A DNA stretch of 64,000 nt from Branchipolynoe longqiensis (Eukaryota > Annelida > Polychaeta > Phyllodocida > Polynoidae): positions 92,257,990-92,321,989 of the forward strand of contig CM059193.1 in NCBI GenBank assembly GCA_030323885.1, read 5' to 3'. Of this stretch, positions 11,923-23,300 are shown piece after piece. The number at the start of each line of letters is the position of its first letter. Positions within the stretch are counted from its first letter, which is position 1. Below the pieces are notes generated by a model. It ran no database searches and was not told where the DNA came from. It was given only the letters and a program-made list of their open reading frames with translations. Both the position numbers and the translations under genes were made by a program.

Positions 11923-12376
11923 TAGCCGGTGTCACACTCAAAGCGCCCGGAGTCACGTGACTCTGTCCCTGCCCCTGACTAGCGCCTTCCAAAAAGTAGA
12001 CGCAGTAGACCTTGGGCAGGTAGAGGCAGAGCAGTGTCACAGTCCCATTGAAGATGAGGCAGGAGGACAACAGCACCACCTGGTGGACAGCGTAGAAGGC
12101 AGTGAAGTAAGCGGGCAGGAAGACCAGCCACAGGAAGGCAGTGGTGGCCACTGAGACGAAGATGTACCACGACTCATTGAAGTTCTCGGGCAGTTTGCGC
12201 GTCAAGAAGCCGCAGAAGGCGCAAGTGAGGATCAGAACGAGGTTCAGGGACAGCGAAGGGATGAGGCTGATGAGTGGAAGGCTGCACAGACTCTCCACAT
12301 ACTTCTCAGTCACGACTTTCTGGCGCAACATCGGCACCGGTGGCCCCAGTATGACGGAGATGACATACAGACCGAG
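11897..12376 (-). CDS. mGluR-like class C GPCR, exon 2 (TM4-TM7)
   Basis: Second recognised exon of the receptor whose first exon is at 13,363-15,543. The acceptor TTTCAG|CTCGGT at 12,377 joins in phase 0. The 159 codons give the rest of TM4, the loop with a PP-PML motif, TM5 (SLNLVLILTCAFCGFL), the FNESWYIF motif leading into TM6 (FLWLVFLPAYF) and TM7 with the class C signature PKVY. The tail after TM7 is only about 30 residues, ending at a stop inside minisatellite-like sequence, whereas most mGluRs have longer tails. A further splice into an unseen exon is possible, so the C terminus is uncertain. Confidence 0.8.
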   Translation of the reverse strand, partial: LGLYVISVILGPPVPMLRQKVVTEKYVESLCSLPLISLIPSLSLNLVLILTCAFCGFLTRKLPENFNESWYIFVSVATTAFLWLVFLPAYFTAFYAVHQVVLLSSCLIFNGTVTLLCLYLPKVYCVYFLEGASQGQGQSHVTPGALSVTPATGDTNVSK

Positions 12377-12510
12377 CTGAAATGTACGTGTGTGACAGAA
12401 ATGGGGCACAGACTGAGCTGAAATGTATGTGTGTGACAAAAATGGGGCATAGAGACTGAGCTGAAATGTACGCATGTGACAGAAATGCGGCATAGAGACT
12501 GAGCTGATTA
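12377..12510 (-). repeat. Tandem copies of the splice-acceptor segment
   Basis: Three to four copies of a roughly 42-bp unit, on the plus strand GACTGAGCTGAAATGTACGT followed by GTGTGACAGAAATGGGGCA. On the receptor strand they read TTTCAGCTCAGTCT, so the real acceptor TTTCAG|CTCGGTCTG belongs to the first copy and extra acceptor-like sites lie upstream. Confidence 0.75.
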
Positions 12511-12925
12511 TGGATTACTGCCATGGCTTACTGTCACAGCTAACTGTCACAGTTTATTTTATCACAGATTACTATCACTGTCTACTGTCACAGTTTACTA
12601 TCACATATTACTATCATTGCTGCCTGTCACAGTTACCAATCACAGCTTACTATCACAGTTTATGGTCACAGTTTATGGTCACAATTTACTGTGACGATTT
12701 ACTGTCACTATCTACTTCACTATTTACTGTCACAGTTTACTGTCACAGTTTACTGTCCCTATTAATAATATCACAGATTACTATTATTGTTGACTATCAT
12801 AGTTAGCATTCACAGTTTACTGTCACAGTTCACTGCCACAGATTACTATCATTGTTGTCTGTCACAGTCACCCTTCACAGCTTACTGTCACAGTTTACTG
12901 TCACAGTTTACTCTCACGGCTTAAG
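12510..12925. repeat. 13-bp minisatellite in the receptor intron
   Basis: Units CTGTCACAGTTTA with variants CTATCACAGATTA and CTGTCACTATTTA. Same family, opposite strand, as the larger array at 19,090-19,991. Confidence 0.9.
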
Positions 12926-13129
12926 CTACAAACAGATAGGACGCGGGCGGCAAGGACAAGCGGGTCTACATGCGGTTCTCATGCGGAAATATTTTACTTC
13001 TGCGAAGAATGCGCACTCAGCTGAAACTCAGGGTTGCGGGTTAACTTTGGAAACAAGTACCAAGTGTCTGCCTAGCCGTAGCGGAATCCACGCATCACTC
13101 GTCAAAAACCGCTTCAGGGTCGATTCTAC

Positions 13130-13212
13130 CCGTCCAGACGACGCCCAGACGAAGCCCGGACGACGCCCGCACGACGCCCGCACGACGCCCGCACGACGCC
13201 CGCACGACGCCC
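13130..13212. repeat. 11-bp GC-rich minisatellite
   Basis: About seven units of CACGACGCCCG within the receptor intron, just downstream of the exon 1 donor on the minus strand. Confidence 0.85.
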
Positions 13213-13362
13213 GCCCGCGCTAGTGTGTTTTGCCTCTCCTTACCACATATATATTTGTTTAATTCGCCCTCGTGTAAACTCTACGTCCGTGTGCTGGCCG
13301 CGTGACGCCGGCGTCCTGTCTGCCCCTAGCTTTACTGTCACTGTCAGCTGCCTGACACTCAC

Positions 13363-15543
13363 CTGCAGACCGATCAGCGTAGCGGTCATGGCGCACTGCG
13401 ACCTGCCGCCTACCAGCGCCGGCCGCTGCGTGCCCTTCTTGCCGGCGCTGAAGATCCTGTAAACCCGACTCGTCTTGACGACAAGCGGCGCGTAAATAAG
13501 ACTCACCGAGACGCTGAAACCGAACCTGGACAAGTGACATGACGTCAGAGACGGCCTGAGCAGCAAACCGAGCACCGTCAGGTACGCCATGGTCACCCCG
13601 AGCAAGATGACGGCCATCAGTTCCCGACTTGACGCCTTGATCGCCTTGTTCGTCGAGTTTGCCGCGAAAACCGCCGCCACAGCCGAGCAGACGACAAGTC
13701 CGACCGTCGTCACCGTCACCATGGCAACGACGAGCGGCGCGCGCCACTCGAGACGTGCCGGCTCGATCGGGAGGCAGCGGGTCAGGGAGGGCGCGACGGG
13801 CCAGGTGAGCGGGGCGCAGATCTCGCAGCCGGTTCTGTTGTCGATCAGGATCTCGTTGTTCCGACATCGGTAGCAATCCCAGCAGCAGGGAAGCTTCCTC
13901 TGGATCCGGTACTCGGTCGGTGCGCAGGGCAGGCTGCAGAGTGACGACGGAAGACCGGCGGACGCCACTCGGTGTTGCCATTTGAGTTTGGAGGTGGTCA
14001 GTTTCAGCGAAGGTTGCACTTGCGTGTCCCAAGAGCCGATGACTGTGTGAGTGTCTGCCCTGAGCTGGTATTGCGTGAAGATGTATGAGCCGAGGAAGTC
14101 GCCCTTCTCGTCGAATTTGATGTAGCCATTGAGGCCTTGGAAGTGGATTTTGAGCATGTGTTTGTGGAGGCTGCGGCCAGTTACGCACCCTTGCAGTTTA
14201 GATTTATCGGCGAAGGCTTCGGGGCATTTGTTGGTTATCAGCGCGTGGAGGGCATGGAAGTAGATGTTGAGCGCGTCTAGATGTTTCGATTCCCGCCCTG
14301 TTTGCGGAATGTGGTTCAGGCCAGATAGAGTCTGGTTCTGGTGTTGTTCGCAGGATATGTTGCTTTCCACTGTCGCATCCCATTTGCACTGAAACGCCAC
14401 CTCATAGGCGCTCCGTATGAATGGGTTGCCTGGATACGTCTGGGGGGTCACGGTCTGCCAGTGGCGGCGGAACGCCTCGTCGGACTTCCCGAGGAAGTCG
14501 ATGCGGATGGCGCCATCAAAGTGAGGTCCGAACACCGGGTCGCCAGGGTTCGGGAAGCTGAAGATGTCACAACCTACCCAGATGAAGTGCCCGACCAGTA
14601 GGTGGCGATCCAGGTAGGGCGCCAGCGCCATCAGGTGTTCATGGTGCATGTAGGCGATGATGACGCGCGCCGTCCTGTGGGTGGCCAGCAACCCAATGAC
14701 CTCTTCGAGCTCTTCAGGACCGGATACAGTCGGGAACATGTAGCGGAATGCCAGGCACACCCCTCTCTTCTTCACATTGTGTACGACCTGCTTGGCACCC
14801 TGTTCACCATAAGGCCCCTCTTCGTAGATGAGAGATGCATAAGTCCAATCCATCTGCACAAGTAGGTCAACCAGAGCTGTCGCTTGGAACCGGTCAGGCG
14901 TGACAACGCGCATGGTATATGCGAAGCGTGCCTTATCGCTCAGCGCATCTGATGAGGCATAGGTCAGCACCAGCGGCATTTGGAAGATCGTCGACAGTCC
15001 GCCCACCATCACCGACTCTCCACTGTTGCCCGGCCCAACCACCCCGACCACCTTCCTGAAACGCTTCCAGCCGCCACCCGCGCAGGTCACGCTGACATCA
15101 TCATCGTGGAATGTTGTGGCTATGTTCGGATTGTCATCTGCGGCGGCAGAGTCTGTGTCAGGGACTAGGTACAACAGGTTGGCCAGTGCGTCCAGGTCCG
15201 ACCAGCAGGCGTCAACGATGGCGAACCCGAGCGAGATGTTGGGCAGCATGTCTGCGCGCGCGTTCACCATGTCGATGGCGTACTCGCTGACGACCGACTC
15301 GAAGTGTCCGAGCGGGCTCGAGGTTTTGGTGGCACACTTCAAGTGGCTCGTGGGAGCTTCCCGCCGCCTGTACTTCCCAACGTTCACGTAGATGCCGATG
15401 TTCAGGTCACGCTGGTGTCCGTAGCACTCCTGCTGCATATCTTCGATTGGCGATGCTGGGCGATCTGCGGAGGTGGCGGTCAGGAAGCAGCAGCAGAAGC
15501 AGCAGAAGCAGCAGCAGCAGCCCAGGAGGAGCTGTAGATGCAT
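13363..15543 (-). CDS. mGluR-like class C GPCR, exon 1
   Basis: One 727-codon exon ending in phase 0 at CTGCAG|GTGAGT. The start is the ATG at 15,543 because it begins a signal peptide (MHLQLLLGCCCCFCC...); an upstream in-frame ATG at 15,603 lacks one. Order: Venus-flytrap domain (~35-500), cysteine-rich NCD3G domain with CSLPC...CCWDCYRC...CEIC (~533-590), TM1 (~600), TM2 with SSRELMAVILLGV, TM3 with the class C motif VKTSRVYRIF, and the start of TM4. By eye, the amino-acid-anchoring residues of the flytrap look kept (PDRFQ aspartate, EGPYGE tyrosine, ASSD region), while the side-chain contacts near the hinge (IIAYMHHEHL) are diverged. It is probably a plasma-membrane amino-acid-type receptor; the ligand may not be glutamate. 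Confidence 0.88.
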
Positions 15544-16825
15544 GGCGCTCCAGGCGAAGGGACCGGATTGGCAAACTAGATGGTTGACGGGTGGCGGACT
15601 CACAACCGGCCCTAGGGGTGGTGGTGACCTCCAAAAGCTGAACTTTGACGCGCTTACAAGTATAATTTTTGTTCATTGAATACTGACGTAGTGCCCCCTA
15701 GAATATGGTGCTTTGGGCGCCTGCCCGAGTTGGCAATACCGTCAGCCGGCCCTGGGTGGACTGGTTGGTAGAGGAGTGGTGGACTGTATGAGTAGAAGGG
15801 TTGGGGGCTGTATGGTGGTCGACAGGTGGCGCCGAACTGGTTCGGCTGAAGAGGCGGCGTCTGGTTATATCAGGAATCAGAGCCGCTCACGTCAGAGGAG
15901 GGGACCCCATTTCACCAACACTTCACCAACACTTCACCAACACTTCACTAACACTTCATCAACCCTTCACCAGCACTTCATCTACACTTCATCTACACTT
16001 CACCAACACTGCTTCCCTTCGGACGGGATGGCAGAATGAGTTGAGAGCTCGCTTTATGCGTGGGTACGATGCAGGGCTGTGTAAAAAAAACACCTTACAT
16101 TTAAATTACAAGGTTGATAGAAGAAACAGTGCAGATCAATTATCAATTATCCGCAATTGAAACTTCGTGAAATTGCAGAATCCAATGGTTTTTTGAGTTC
16201 CTGCCAAATGTCTCTTTTTGTTAAAGATAAATATATTAGGTAGATGGGCTATAATCTACGTCAGGGTTTTTCGAACTGCAGGTAAATAAAAATGGGTCAT
16301 GACAAACAGAAAGAAATCCCCCAAAAATAAGCAAGCGCGAGCAACAATCTCAAGAATACTGGCTCGCAATACAAAATGCAGTTCTTTCTGTGGGTCACAA
16401 TAAGAACAGTTTGAAAAACGCTGATTTCCATCTTTAGTTTGAGGTAACTTTGATTTCAAATGGCGACCTTTGGAGATATTTCTAGTTAAAACAGGCCATA
16501 TAAATGTTGACATCATGCGCTTCAACAGTGACTGGTTCTATTAAAATTGCATAGTTCGATACTTTTGAGTTTTTGCTATTTTCCGAGATAAATATATTAT
16601 ACCAATCGTTATAATCTACTTTACTTTAGTTTGAAGTAACTTTAATTTTAAATGGCTAAGTTTGGATATATTTGACGTCAAAACATGCCAAAATAATTTT
16701 GGCAAGCACGCCAACACTCTAAGACCATAGAATACAGTAATAACAGTTTCTATTAATTGACATATTATGACCTTCTATGCAGCAATAAATGTTTAATAAG
16801 TGCCCCAGTGTAAGTTGAATATGTA
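15544..16825. other. Upstream region of the receptor gene
   Basis: No further exon recognised. It holds an 11-bp minisatellite (15,908-16,010) and a diverged duplication (about 16,430-16,500 against 16,620-16,690, sharing AGTTTGA.GTAACTTT.ATTT and GATATATTT-like words). No TATA box or promoter can be assigned. Confidence 0.4.
15908..16010. repeat. 11-bp minisatellite
   Basis: About nine units of CTTCACCAACA, with ACTAACA, ATCTACA and CCAGCA variants. Confidence 0.9.
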
Positions 16826-17860
16826 TATAAAAACATGGATGCTCTGCCGCTGTGAGCACCCTATGTAATTACAAAACTCTCCCCCTTCATTTCACCTGTG
16901 ATGCAATCAGTCTAATCAATTTAACCATGTCTGGAAAGAGGAAGGAAAACTAGTCACAAGGATGAACAGTGAATAAGTTGTGCTTTATTGGCAGCAACTG
17001 CTGTCATCCCCCTTACATGTGACCTAGCACCTGTACTCTTCATATACTGCCCACACTATGTCTCATTGTCACTTTAGCCTGTATACTGAAACAGTGCCCA
17101 CAACCCATGGGACAGGAGTCCTATGGCTGTGGATGCACTCAATTTGAATATCTGAATTTGGATAGCATCAGACAGAGTGTCTGGGGTCCTGCTCTAGAGT
17201 CGGTCTGTCTCACTCAAGAGCCAGGATGAGAGTGATTTTCCTTCAGTGTGTCTGAAGCAAACTCATGAATAATTAATTAGCTGAGACTAGTGTGTGGTCA
17301 GGATAGGCCAAGAGAGTCAGGTGACCGGACATTCCCCAGCCAGCCAATGAGACACTCCCCCACAGACTGGGTGGGTGACCACCCCATTAGGGGCTGTCAC
17401 TCAAGCCCGCTGCAGGTGGTGCACTCTATACATATGCAAATTAGGCTGGTGGGTCAGTCGGTGGTCTTGGGTGGACAGGATCTTGCAACAGTTACAGATA
17501 TGTATATAGATATATATACTAAACTTGTTCTTTTTCTCCAATTGTATTCTTTATGAACACAAAGAGAACATTTCAAGAATCATGTACTGTTTCTTACAAA
17601 GGAAAGCTTTTCATTAACTCCAAACATCATATATATAACAGATAGTTTACTCTTATTCAGCATCATGTACATTTCCATCAACTCCACTCATAGTAGATAA
17701 CATATAGTTTACCTCACTCAGTATCAGGTACAATGGGAGTGGACTTCTGTTGATTTTAGTTACCTTTAGTTACATAATCTAAGTCCCACTCCAGCATCCA
17801 AGAATAATAATGCTCTCTGCCAATATATAATTCCTAACCGAAAATCCGTATATTTTTACA
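16826..17860 (-). repeat. Solo LTR of the element A family
   Basis: About 1,035 bp matching the LTRs at 28,947-30,424 and 44,420-45,441 end to end. On the minus strand it starts TGTAAAAATATACGG and ends GTTTTTATA. The flanks show a perfect 4-bp target duplication, TGTA at 16,822-16,825 and again at 17,861-17,864. It is more diverged from the two LTRs of element A than they are from each other, so it is an older insertion that lost its interior by LTR-LTR recombination. Confidence 0.85.
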
Positions 17861-17911
17861 TGTAGAATCAAATGTAGATAAGTGTATTGGTTTTGAAAAT
17901 TTGATGTTTTC

Positions 17912-17931
17912 ATCGGACTATGCAACTTTAA
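17912..17931. repeat. Orphan end of the CGGACTATGC TIR family
   Basis: ATCGGACTATGCAACTTTAA matches the terminus of the element at 5,211-5,915. No partner end was seen nearby. Confidence 0.55.
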
Positions 17932-18074
17932 ATGTACATACTATTACTTCTATGCAGCAATAAATGCTTAATGAGGTCACCAGATTCTAAATTAAATATG
18001 CCGGATCAAATCTAGGTCGTTTTTCGTTGTTGGTACATTGGTTGATTAAGCAGGGGAAATTTCAATTGTGGACA

Positions 18075-18535
18075 ATTGGTCTTCCTCATTCCACTGCTTG
18101 CTCCTTGCCCTATCCTAATAATGCTGAGCGCCTGGCTAGGTAGTGTAATGCCTAGTACACACCTCCCATTTACGATTCGCGCACTAAAACTCGCGACTCG
18201 ACCCGACCCGCTTAAAACTGAAAACGGGCCGATTCATTTTTCGAATCGCGAATCGCAATCGTAATCGGCCCGTTTTAGCCCTAAAAACTGAGTTTTATAT
18301 GCGAATCGCAATCGCTAGGTGTGCGCGGGGAGCGCAGACCTAGCGATTTTTGTGCGCGAAACGGGCAGTTTTCGATCGTATACGGGAGGTGTGTGCGCAC
18401 AAACGGTAGGTGTGTACCAGGCATACAGTATCAATTTTTAAGTCAATGGTTTGACTCGACCAGGGTTCGACCCATGAGTTCGAATCCCATGACCTACCAA
18501 CATGGGAGGCGGATGCTAAACTCATTCAGCTATCC
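18075..18535 (-). mobile_element. SINE with tRNA-like head, split by a MITE
   Basis: On the minus strand a tRNA-like head lies at about 18,436-18,538, with an A-box-like TAGCTGAATGAG and a B-box-like GATTCGAACTC. After a MITE (18,146-18,425) it continues as TAGCCAGGCG...AGGATAGGGCAAGGAGC, matching the body of the SINE at 4,889-5,104. This is the only copy here that keeps the polymerase III promoter region. Confidence 0.65.
18146..18425. mobile_element. MITE inserted in the SINE
   Basis: Left end AATGCCTAGTACACACCTCC; right end, on the opposite strand, TATGCCTGGTACACACCTAC. The interior has repeated palindromic words such as CGATTCGCG, GCGAATCGC and CGCGAAACGGGC. No ORF. Confidence 0.7.
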
Positions 18536-18666
18536 CGTCTTGTAATAAAAGAAATATGATACTTTTATCAACTTATGTACCTTTTCAATGAAGGTAATAC
18601 AAACAAAATACAAAGACTAAATATTTAGCTAAATATATTTGGTTATTTTGTTAAGAAACAGGAGGG

Positions 18667-18720
18667 GATTTATTGTTGGATGGAGTATTACGTCCTGGCA
18701 ACATCTAGGGTCATATCAGG
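18667..18720 (-). mobile_element. SINE tail fragment
   Basis: TGGAGTATTACGTCCTGGCAACATC plus AGGGTCATATCA matches only the SINE 3' tail. Confidence 0.6.
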
Positions 18721-19084
18721 GTGGGAGGAGGGGGGATTTTGGTTCAGAAACACGGGGAGGGAGGGGGGGGGGGCACTCACCTGTTTATTATGGCAGAAGT
18801 TGGAACCTGTCAAGATCATTATCTGACTGCTCATATATTACAAAGACATGACCTCAGTTTCAATGCCAGCCTCGTTAAGGGGCTCCAATCGTGACACCTC
18901 GCATCCATTCTGACACATTGCACCTTCAGTAAAGTTGTGGTCTTCCTGTTTAAGTGTTCAACTGCGATAAAATCAACCGGAAATGATTATTTTATTTATT
19001 TGACCTGAGCTCCTATAATTGTCGGTCCTTTTCAATATTTGGTGATTAATAGCTAAATGTGAACACCCTGCTTGTATGAAGCAC

Positions 19085-19991
19085 TGATGCTGACAGTAAA
19101 CTGTGATGGTAAACTGTGGCAGTAAACTGTCATGGTAAACTGTGATGGTAAACTGCAACAGTAAACTGTGACAGTAAACTGTGACAGTAAACTGTGACAT
19201 CAAATTGTGAGGTAAACTGATGGTAAACTGTGGCGGTAAACTGACAGTAAACTGTGACTGTAAACTGTGACAGTAAACTGTGAAAGTAAACTATGACAGT
19301 AAACTGTGATGGTAAACTGTGGTGGTAAACTGTGGCAGTAAACTGACAGTAAACTGTGATGGTAAACTGTGATGGTAAACTGTGACTATAAACTGTGACA
19401 GTAAACTGTGACAGTAAACTGTGACAATAAACTGTGACAGTTAACTGTGACAGTAAATTGTGACAGTAAACTGACAGTAAACTGTGATGGTAAACTGTGA
19501 CTGTAAGCTGTGATGGTAAAAGGTGGCGGTAAACTGACAGTAAACTGTGACTGTAAACTGTGACAGTAAACTGTGACAGTAAACTGTGACAGTAAACTGT
19601 GACAGTAAATAGTGACAGTAAACTGACAGTAAACTGTACTGTGATGGTAAACTGTGGTGGTAAACTGACAGTAAGCTCTGACTGTAAACTGTGACAGGAA
19701 ACTGTGACAGTAAACTGTGAGTGTAAACTGTGACAGTAAACTGTGACTGTAAACTGTGACAGTAAACTGTGGCAGTAAACTTTGATGGTAAACTGTGATG
19801 GTAAACTGTGGCGGTAAACTGACAGTAAACTGTGATGGTAAACTGTGATGGTAAACTGTGACAGTAAACTGTGACTGTAAACTGTGACAGTAAACGGTTA
19901 CAGTAAACTGTGATGGTAAACTGGAGCAGTAAACTGTGACAGTAAACTGTGACAGTAAACTGTGACTGTAAACTGTGTCAGTAAACTGCGA
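19085..19991. repeat. 13-bp minisatellite, large array
   Basis: About 65-70 units of AGTAAACTGTGAC with T/A, GGC and GATG variants. It is the reverse complement of the array in the receptor intron. Confidence 0.95.
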
Positions 19992-20305
19992 TGGCTAATG
20001 TAGCAGTCACACTACGACGACAAGGGGGGACGACAGCCCAACGACAGCGACTTCCGGTGTGTCGTCGGGTGTCGCTACGGTGTTGCCGCGACACCTCCGT
20101 GACACCTCTAGTTTCTCGACTGTCGCCGGGTTGTCGTCAGCTTTTTGGACATGTTGAAAAAGTTCGACGACAACCGACGACAGCCGCTGTCGTTCGGCTG
20201 TCACTACGGTGTCGCTACTGTGTCGGTACAGTGTCGTTACGGTGTTGTCTTTGCCGTTAAGGTGTCGTCTTTGTCATTAAGCTGTCGTCGCTTCTCTCTC
20301 CATAG
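19992..20305. other. GTCGTC-rich flank of the TG array
   Basis: Contains many CGACGAC, TGTCGTCG and GTGTCGCTACGGTG words. A similar GTCGTC-rich stretch flanks the array on the far side (23,831-23,885). The start, GCAGTCACACTACGACGACA, looks like a transposon end, but no matching right end was found. Confidence 0.45.
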
Positions 20306-23300
20306 CAGCTGTATGTGTGTCTCTGTGTCTATGTATGTGTCTGTGTGTGTGTGTGTCTCTGTGTCTCTGTGTGTGTCTCTGTGTCTCTCTGTGTGTGCCT
20401 CTGTGTCTCTATGTGTGTGTCTCTGTGTGTGTATCTCTGGGTCTGTGTGTGTGTCTATGTGTCTGTCTCTGTGTGTGTATCTGTGTGTGTGTCTCTGTGT
20501 GTGTCTCTTTGTGTCTGTGTATGTCTGTGTGTGTCGCTATGTGTCTCTCTGTATGTGTCTCTGTGTATGTGTGTGTGTCCGTGTGTCTCTGAGTGTGTCT
20601 CTGTGGTGTCTGTGTGTCTCTGTGTGTGTATCTGTGTCTGTGTGTGTGTCTCTGTGTGTGTCTGTGTGTGTCTGTGTGTGTGTGTCTCTGTGTCTGTCTG
20701 TGTGTGTCTCTGTGTTGTGTCTGTGTGTGTGTCTCTGTATGTGTCTCTGTTTGTGTATCTGTGTCTGTGTGTGTCTGTGTGTCTCTGTGTGTGTCTGTGT
20801 GTGTCTCTGTGTGTGTGTCTCTGTGTGTGTCTGTGTGTGTGGTTATGTGTTGTGTCTCTGTCTCTCTGTATCTGTGTCTGTGTGTGTGTCTCTGTGTCTG
20901 TGTGTGTGTCTGTGTGTGTCTGTGTGTGTCTGTGTGTGTCTCTGTGTCTGTGTGTGTCTCTGTGTGTGTGTCTCTGTGTGTGTCTCTGTGTTGTGTCTCT
21001 ATGTCTCTGTGTGTGTCTCTGGGTGAGTATCTGTGTCTGTGATTGTGTCTGTGTGTGTGTCTCTTTGTCCCTGTGTGTGTACCTGTGTGTGCGTCTCTGT
21101 ATGTGTCTGTGTGTGTCTGTATGTGTGTATCTGTGTCTGTGTGTGTGTCTGTGTGTGTGTCTCTTTGTGTCTGTGTGTGTCTGTGTGTGTCTCTGTGTGT
21201 GTCTCTCTGTATGTGTCTCTGTGTCTGTGTGTGTCTGTGTGTCTCTGTGGTGTCTCGGTGTCTCTGTGTGTGTCTCCGTGTCTGTGTGTGTTTATGTGTC
21301 TGTGTGTGTGTATGTGTGTATCTCTCTGTATGTGTCTCTGTGTCTGTGTGTGTCTGTGTGTGTATGTGTGTGTCTCTGTGGTGTCTCGGTGTCTCTGTGT
21401 GTGTCTCCATGTATGTGTGTGTCTCTGTGTGTGTCTGTCTGTGTCTGTGTGTGTGTCTCTGTATGTGTCTCTGTGTATGTGTGTGTGTCTGTCTCTCTGT
21501 GTGTGTCTCTGTGTTGTGTCTCTGTGTGTGTCTGTGTGTGTGTCTCTGTTTGTGTATCTGTGTCTGTATGTGTGTCTCTGTGTCTCTGTGTGTGTCTGTG
21601 TGTGTCTCGGTGTGTGTGTCTCTGTGAGTGTGTCTCTGTGTGTGTCTCTGTGTTGTGTCTCTGTCTCTGTGTATCTGTCCCTGTGTGTGTCTCTGTGTCT
21701 CTGTGTGTGTCTGTGTGTGTCTGTGTGTGTCTGTGTGTGTCTCTGTGTCTGTGTGTGTCTCTCTGTGTGTGTCTCTGTGTGTGTCTCTGTGTTGTGTCTC
21801 TATGTCTCTGTGTGTGTCTCTGTGTGAGTATCTGTGTCTGTGATTGTGTCTGTGTGTGTGTCTCTTTGTCCCTGTGTGTGTACCTGTGTGTGCGTCTCTG
21901 TATGTGTCTGTGTGTGTCTGTATGTGTGTATCTGTGTCTGTGTGTGTGTCTGTGTGTGTGTCTCTTTGTGTCTGTGTGTGTCTGTGTGTGTCTCTGTGTG
22001 TGTCTCTCTGTATGTGTCTATGTGTCTGTGTGTGTCTGTGTGTCTCTGTGTGTGTCTCTGTGGTGTCTCGGTGTCTCTGTGTGTGTCTCCGTGTCTGTGT
22101 GTGTTTATGTGTCTGTGTGTGTGTATGTGTGTGTATGTGTGTATCTCTCTGTATGTGTCTCTGTGTCTGTGTGTGTCTGTGTGTGTATGTGTGTGTCTCT
22201 GTGGTGTCTCGGTGTCTCTGTGTGTGTCTCCATGTATGTGTGTGTCTCTGTGTCTCTGTGTGTGTCTGTCTGTGTCTGTGTGTGTGTCTCTGTATGTGTC
22301 TCTGTGTATGTGTGTGTGTCTGTGTCTCTGTGTGTGTCTCTGTGTTGTGTCTCTGTGTGTGTCTCTGTGTGTGTCTCTGTTTGTGTATCTGTGTCTGTAT
22401 GTGTGTCTCTGTGTCTCTGTGTGTGTCTGTGTGTGTCTCGGTGTGTGTGTCTCTGTGAGTGTGTCTCTGTGTGTGTCTCTGTGTTGTGTCTCTGTCTCTG
22501 TGTATCTGTCCCTGTGTGTGTCTCTGTGTCTCTGTGTGTGTCTGTGTGTGTCTGTGTGTGTCTGTGTATGTGTCTATGTGTGTGTGTCTCTGTGTGTGTC
22601 TGTGTGTGTCTGTGTGTTGTGTCTCTGTGTCTGTGTGTGTCTCTGTGTGTGTATCTGTGTCTGTGTCTCTGTGTGTGTCTCTTTGTCTCTGTGTGTGTGT
22701 GTCTCTGTATGTGTCTGTGTGTGCGTATATGTGTGTGTCGGTCTGTGTATCTGTGTTTGTGTCTCTGTGTCTCTGTGTGTGTCTCTTTGTCTGTGTGTGT
22801 CTGTGTGTGTGTCTGTGTGTGTGTCTCTGTGTCTTTGTGTCTCTGTTGCTGTGTGTGTGTCTGTGTGTGTATCAGGGTGTCTCTGTGTGTGTATCTCTGT
22901 GTCTGTGTGTGTGTGTCTCTGTGTGTGTCTCTGTGTCTGTGTGTGTGCCTCTGTGTGTGTGTCTCTGTGTGTGTCTCTGTGTGTGTCTCTGTGTCTAAGT
23001 GTGTCTCTGTGTCTCTGTGTGTGTATCTGTGTGTGTCTCTGTGTATGTATGTGTGTCTCTGTGTCTATGTGTGTGTCTCTGTGTCTTTGTGTCTCTGTTG
23101 CAGACACACAGCGACACAAACAGACACACACATACACACAGAAACACAGAGACACACGCAGAGACACACACAGACATACACAGAGACACACTCAGACGCA
23201 CAGAAACACAGAGACACGCACATAGACACACACACAGACACACAGAAACACAGAGACACACATAGGGACACACACAGAGAGAGACACACACAGACACACA

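Larger units (their letters stand above)
12377..13362 (-). other. Intron of the receptor gene, repeat-filled
   Basis: Bounded by donor CAG|GTGAGT (minus strand, 13,362) and acceptor TTTCAG (12,377). It contains duplicated acceptor copies at 12,377-12,510, a 13-bp minisatellite at about 12,510-12,925 (CTGTCACAGTTTA units) and an 11-bp CACGACGCCCG array at about 13,130-13,212. The 13-bp unit is the reverse complement of the one at 19,090-19,991. Confidence 0.8.

Noticed and set aside
13589..15537. Several plus-strand open frames over the receptor exon
   Set aside because: Shadows of the GC-rich receptor exon on the opposite strand; no domains.
18436..18538. Possible tRNA gene on the minus strand
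   Set aside because: A- and B-box-like words are present but the acceptor stem and cloverleaf do not close and SINE body sequence follows; it is the head of a SINE.
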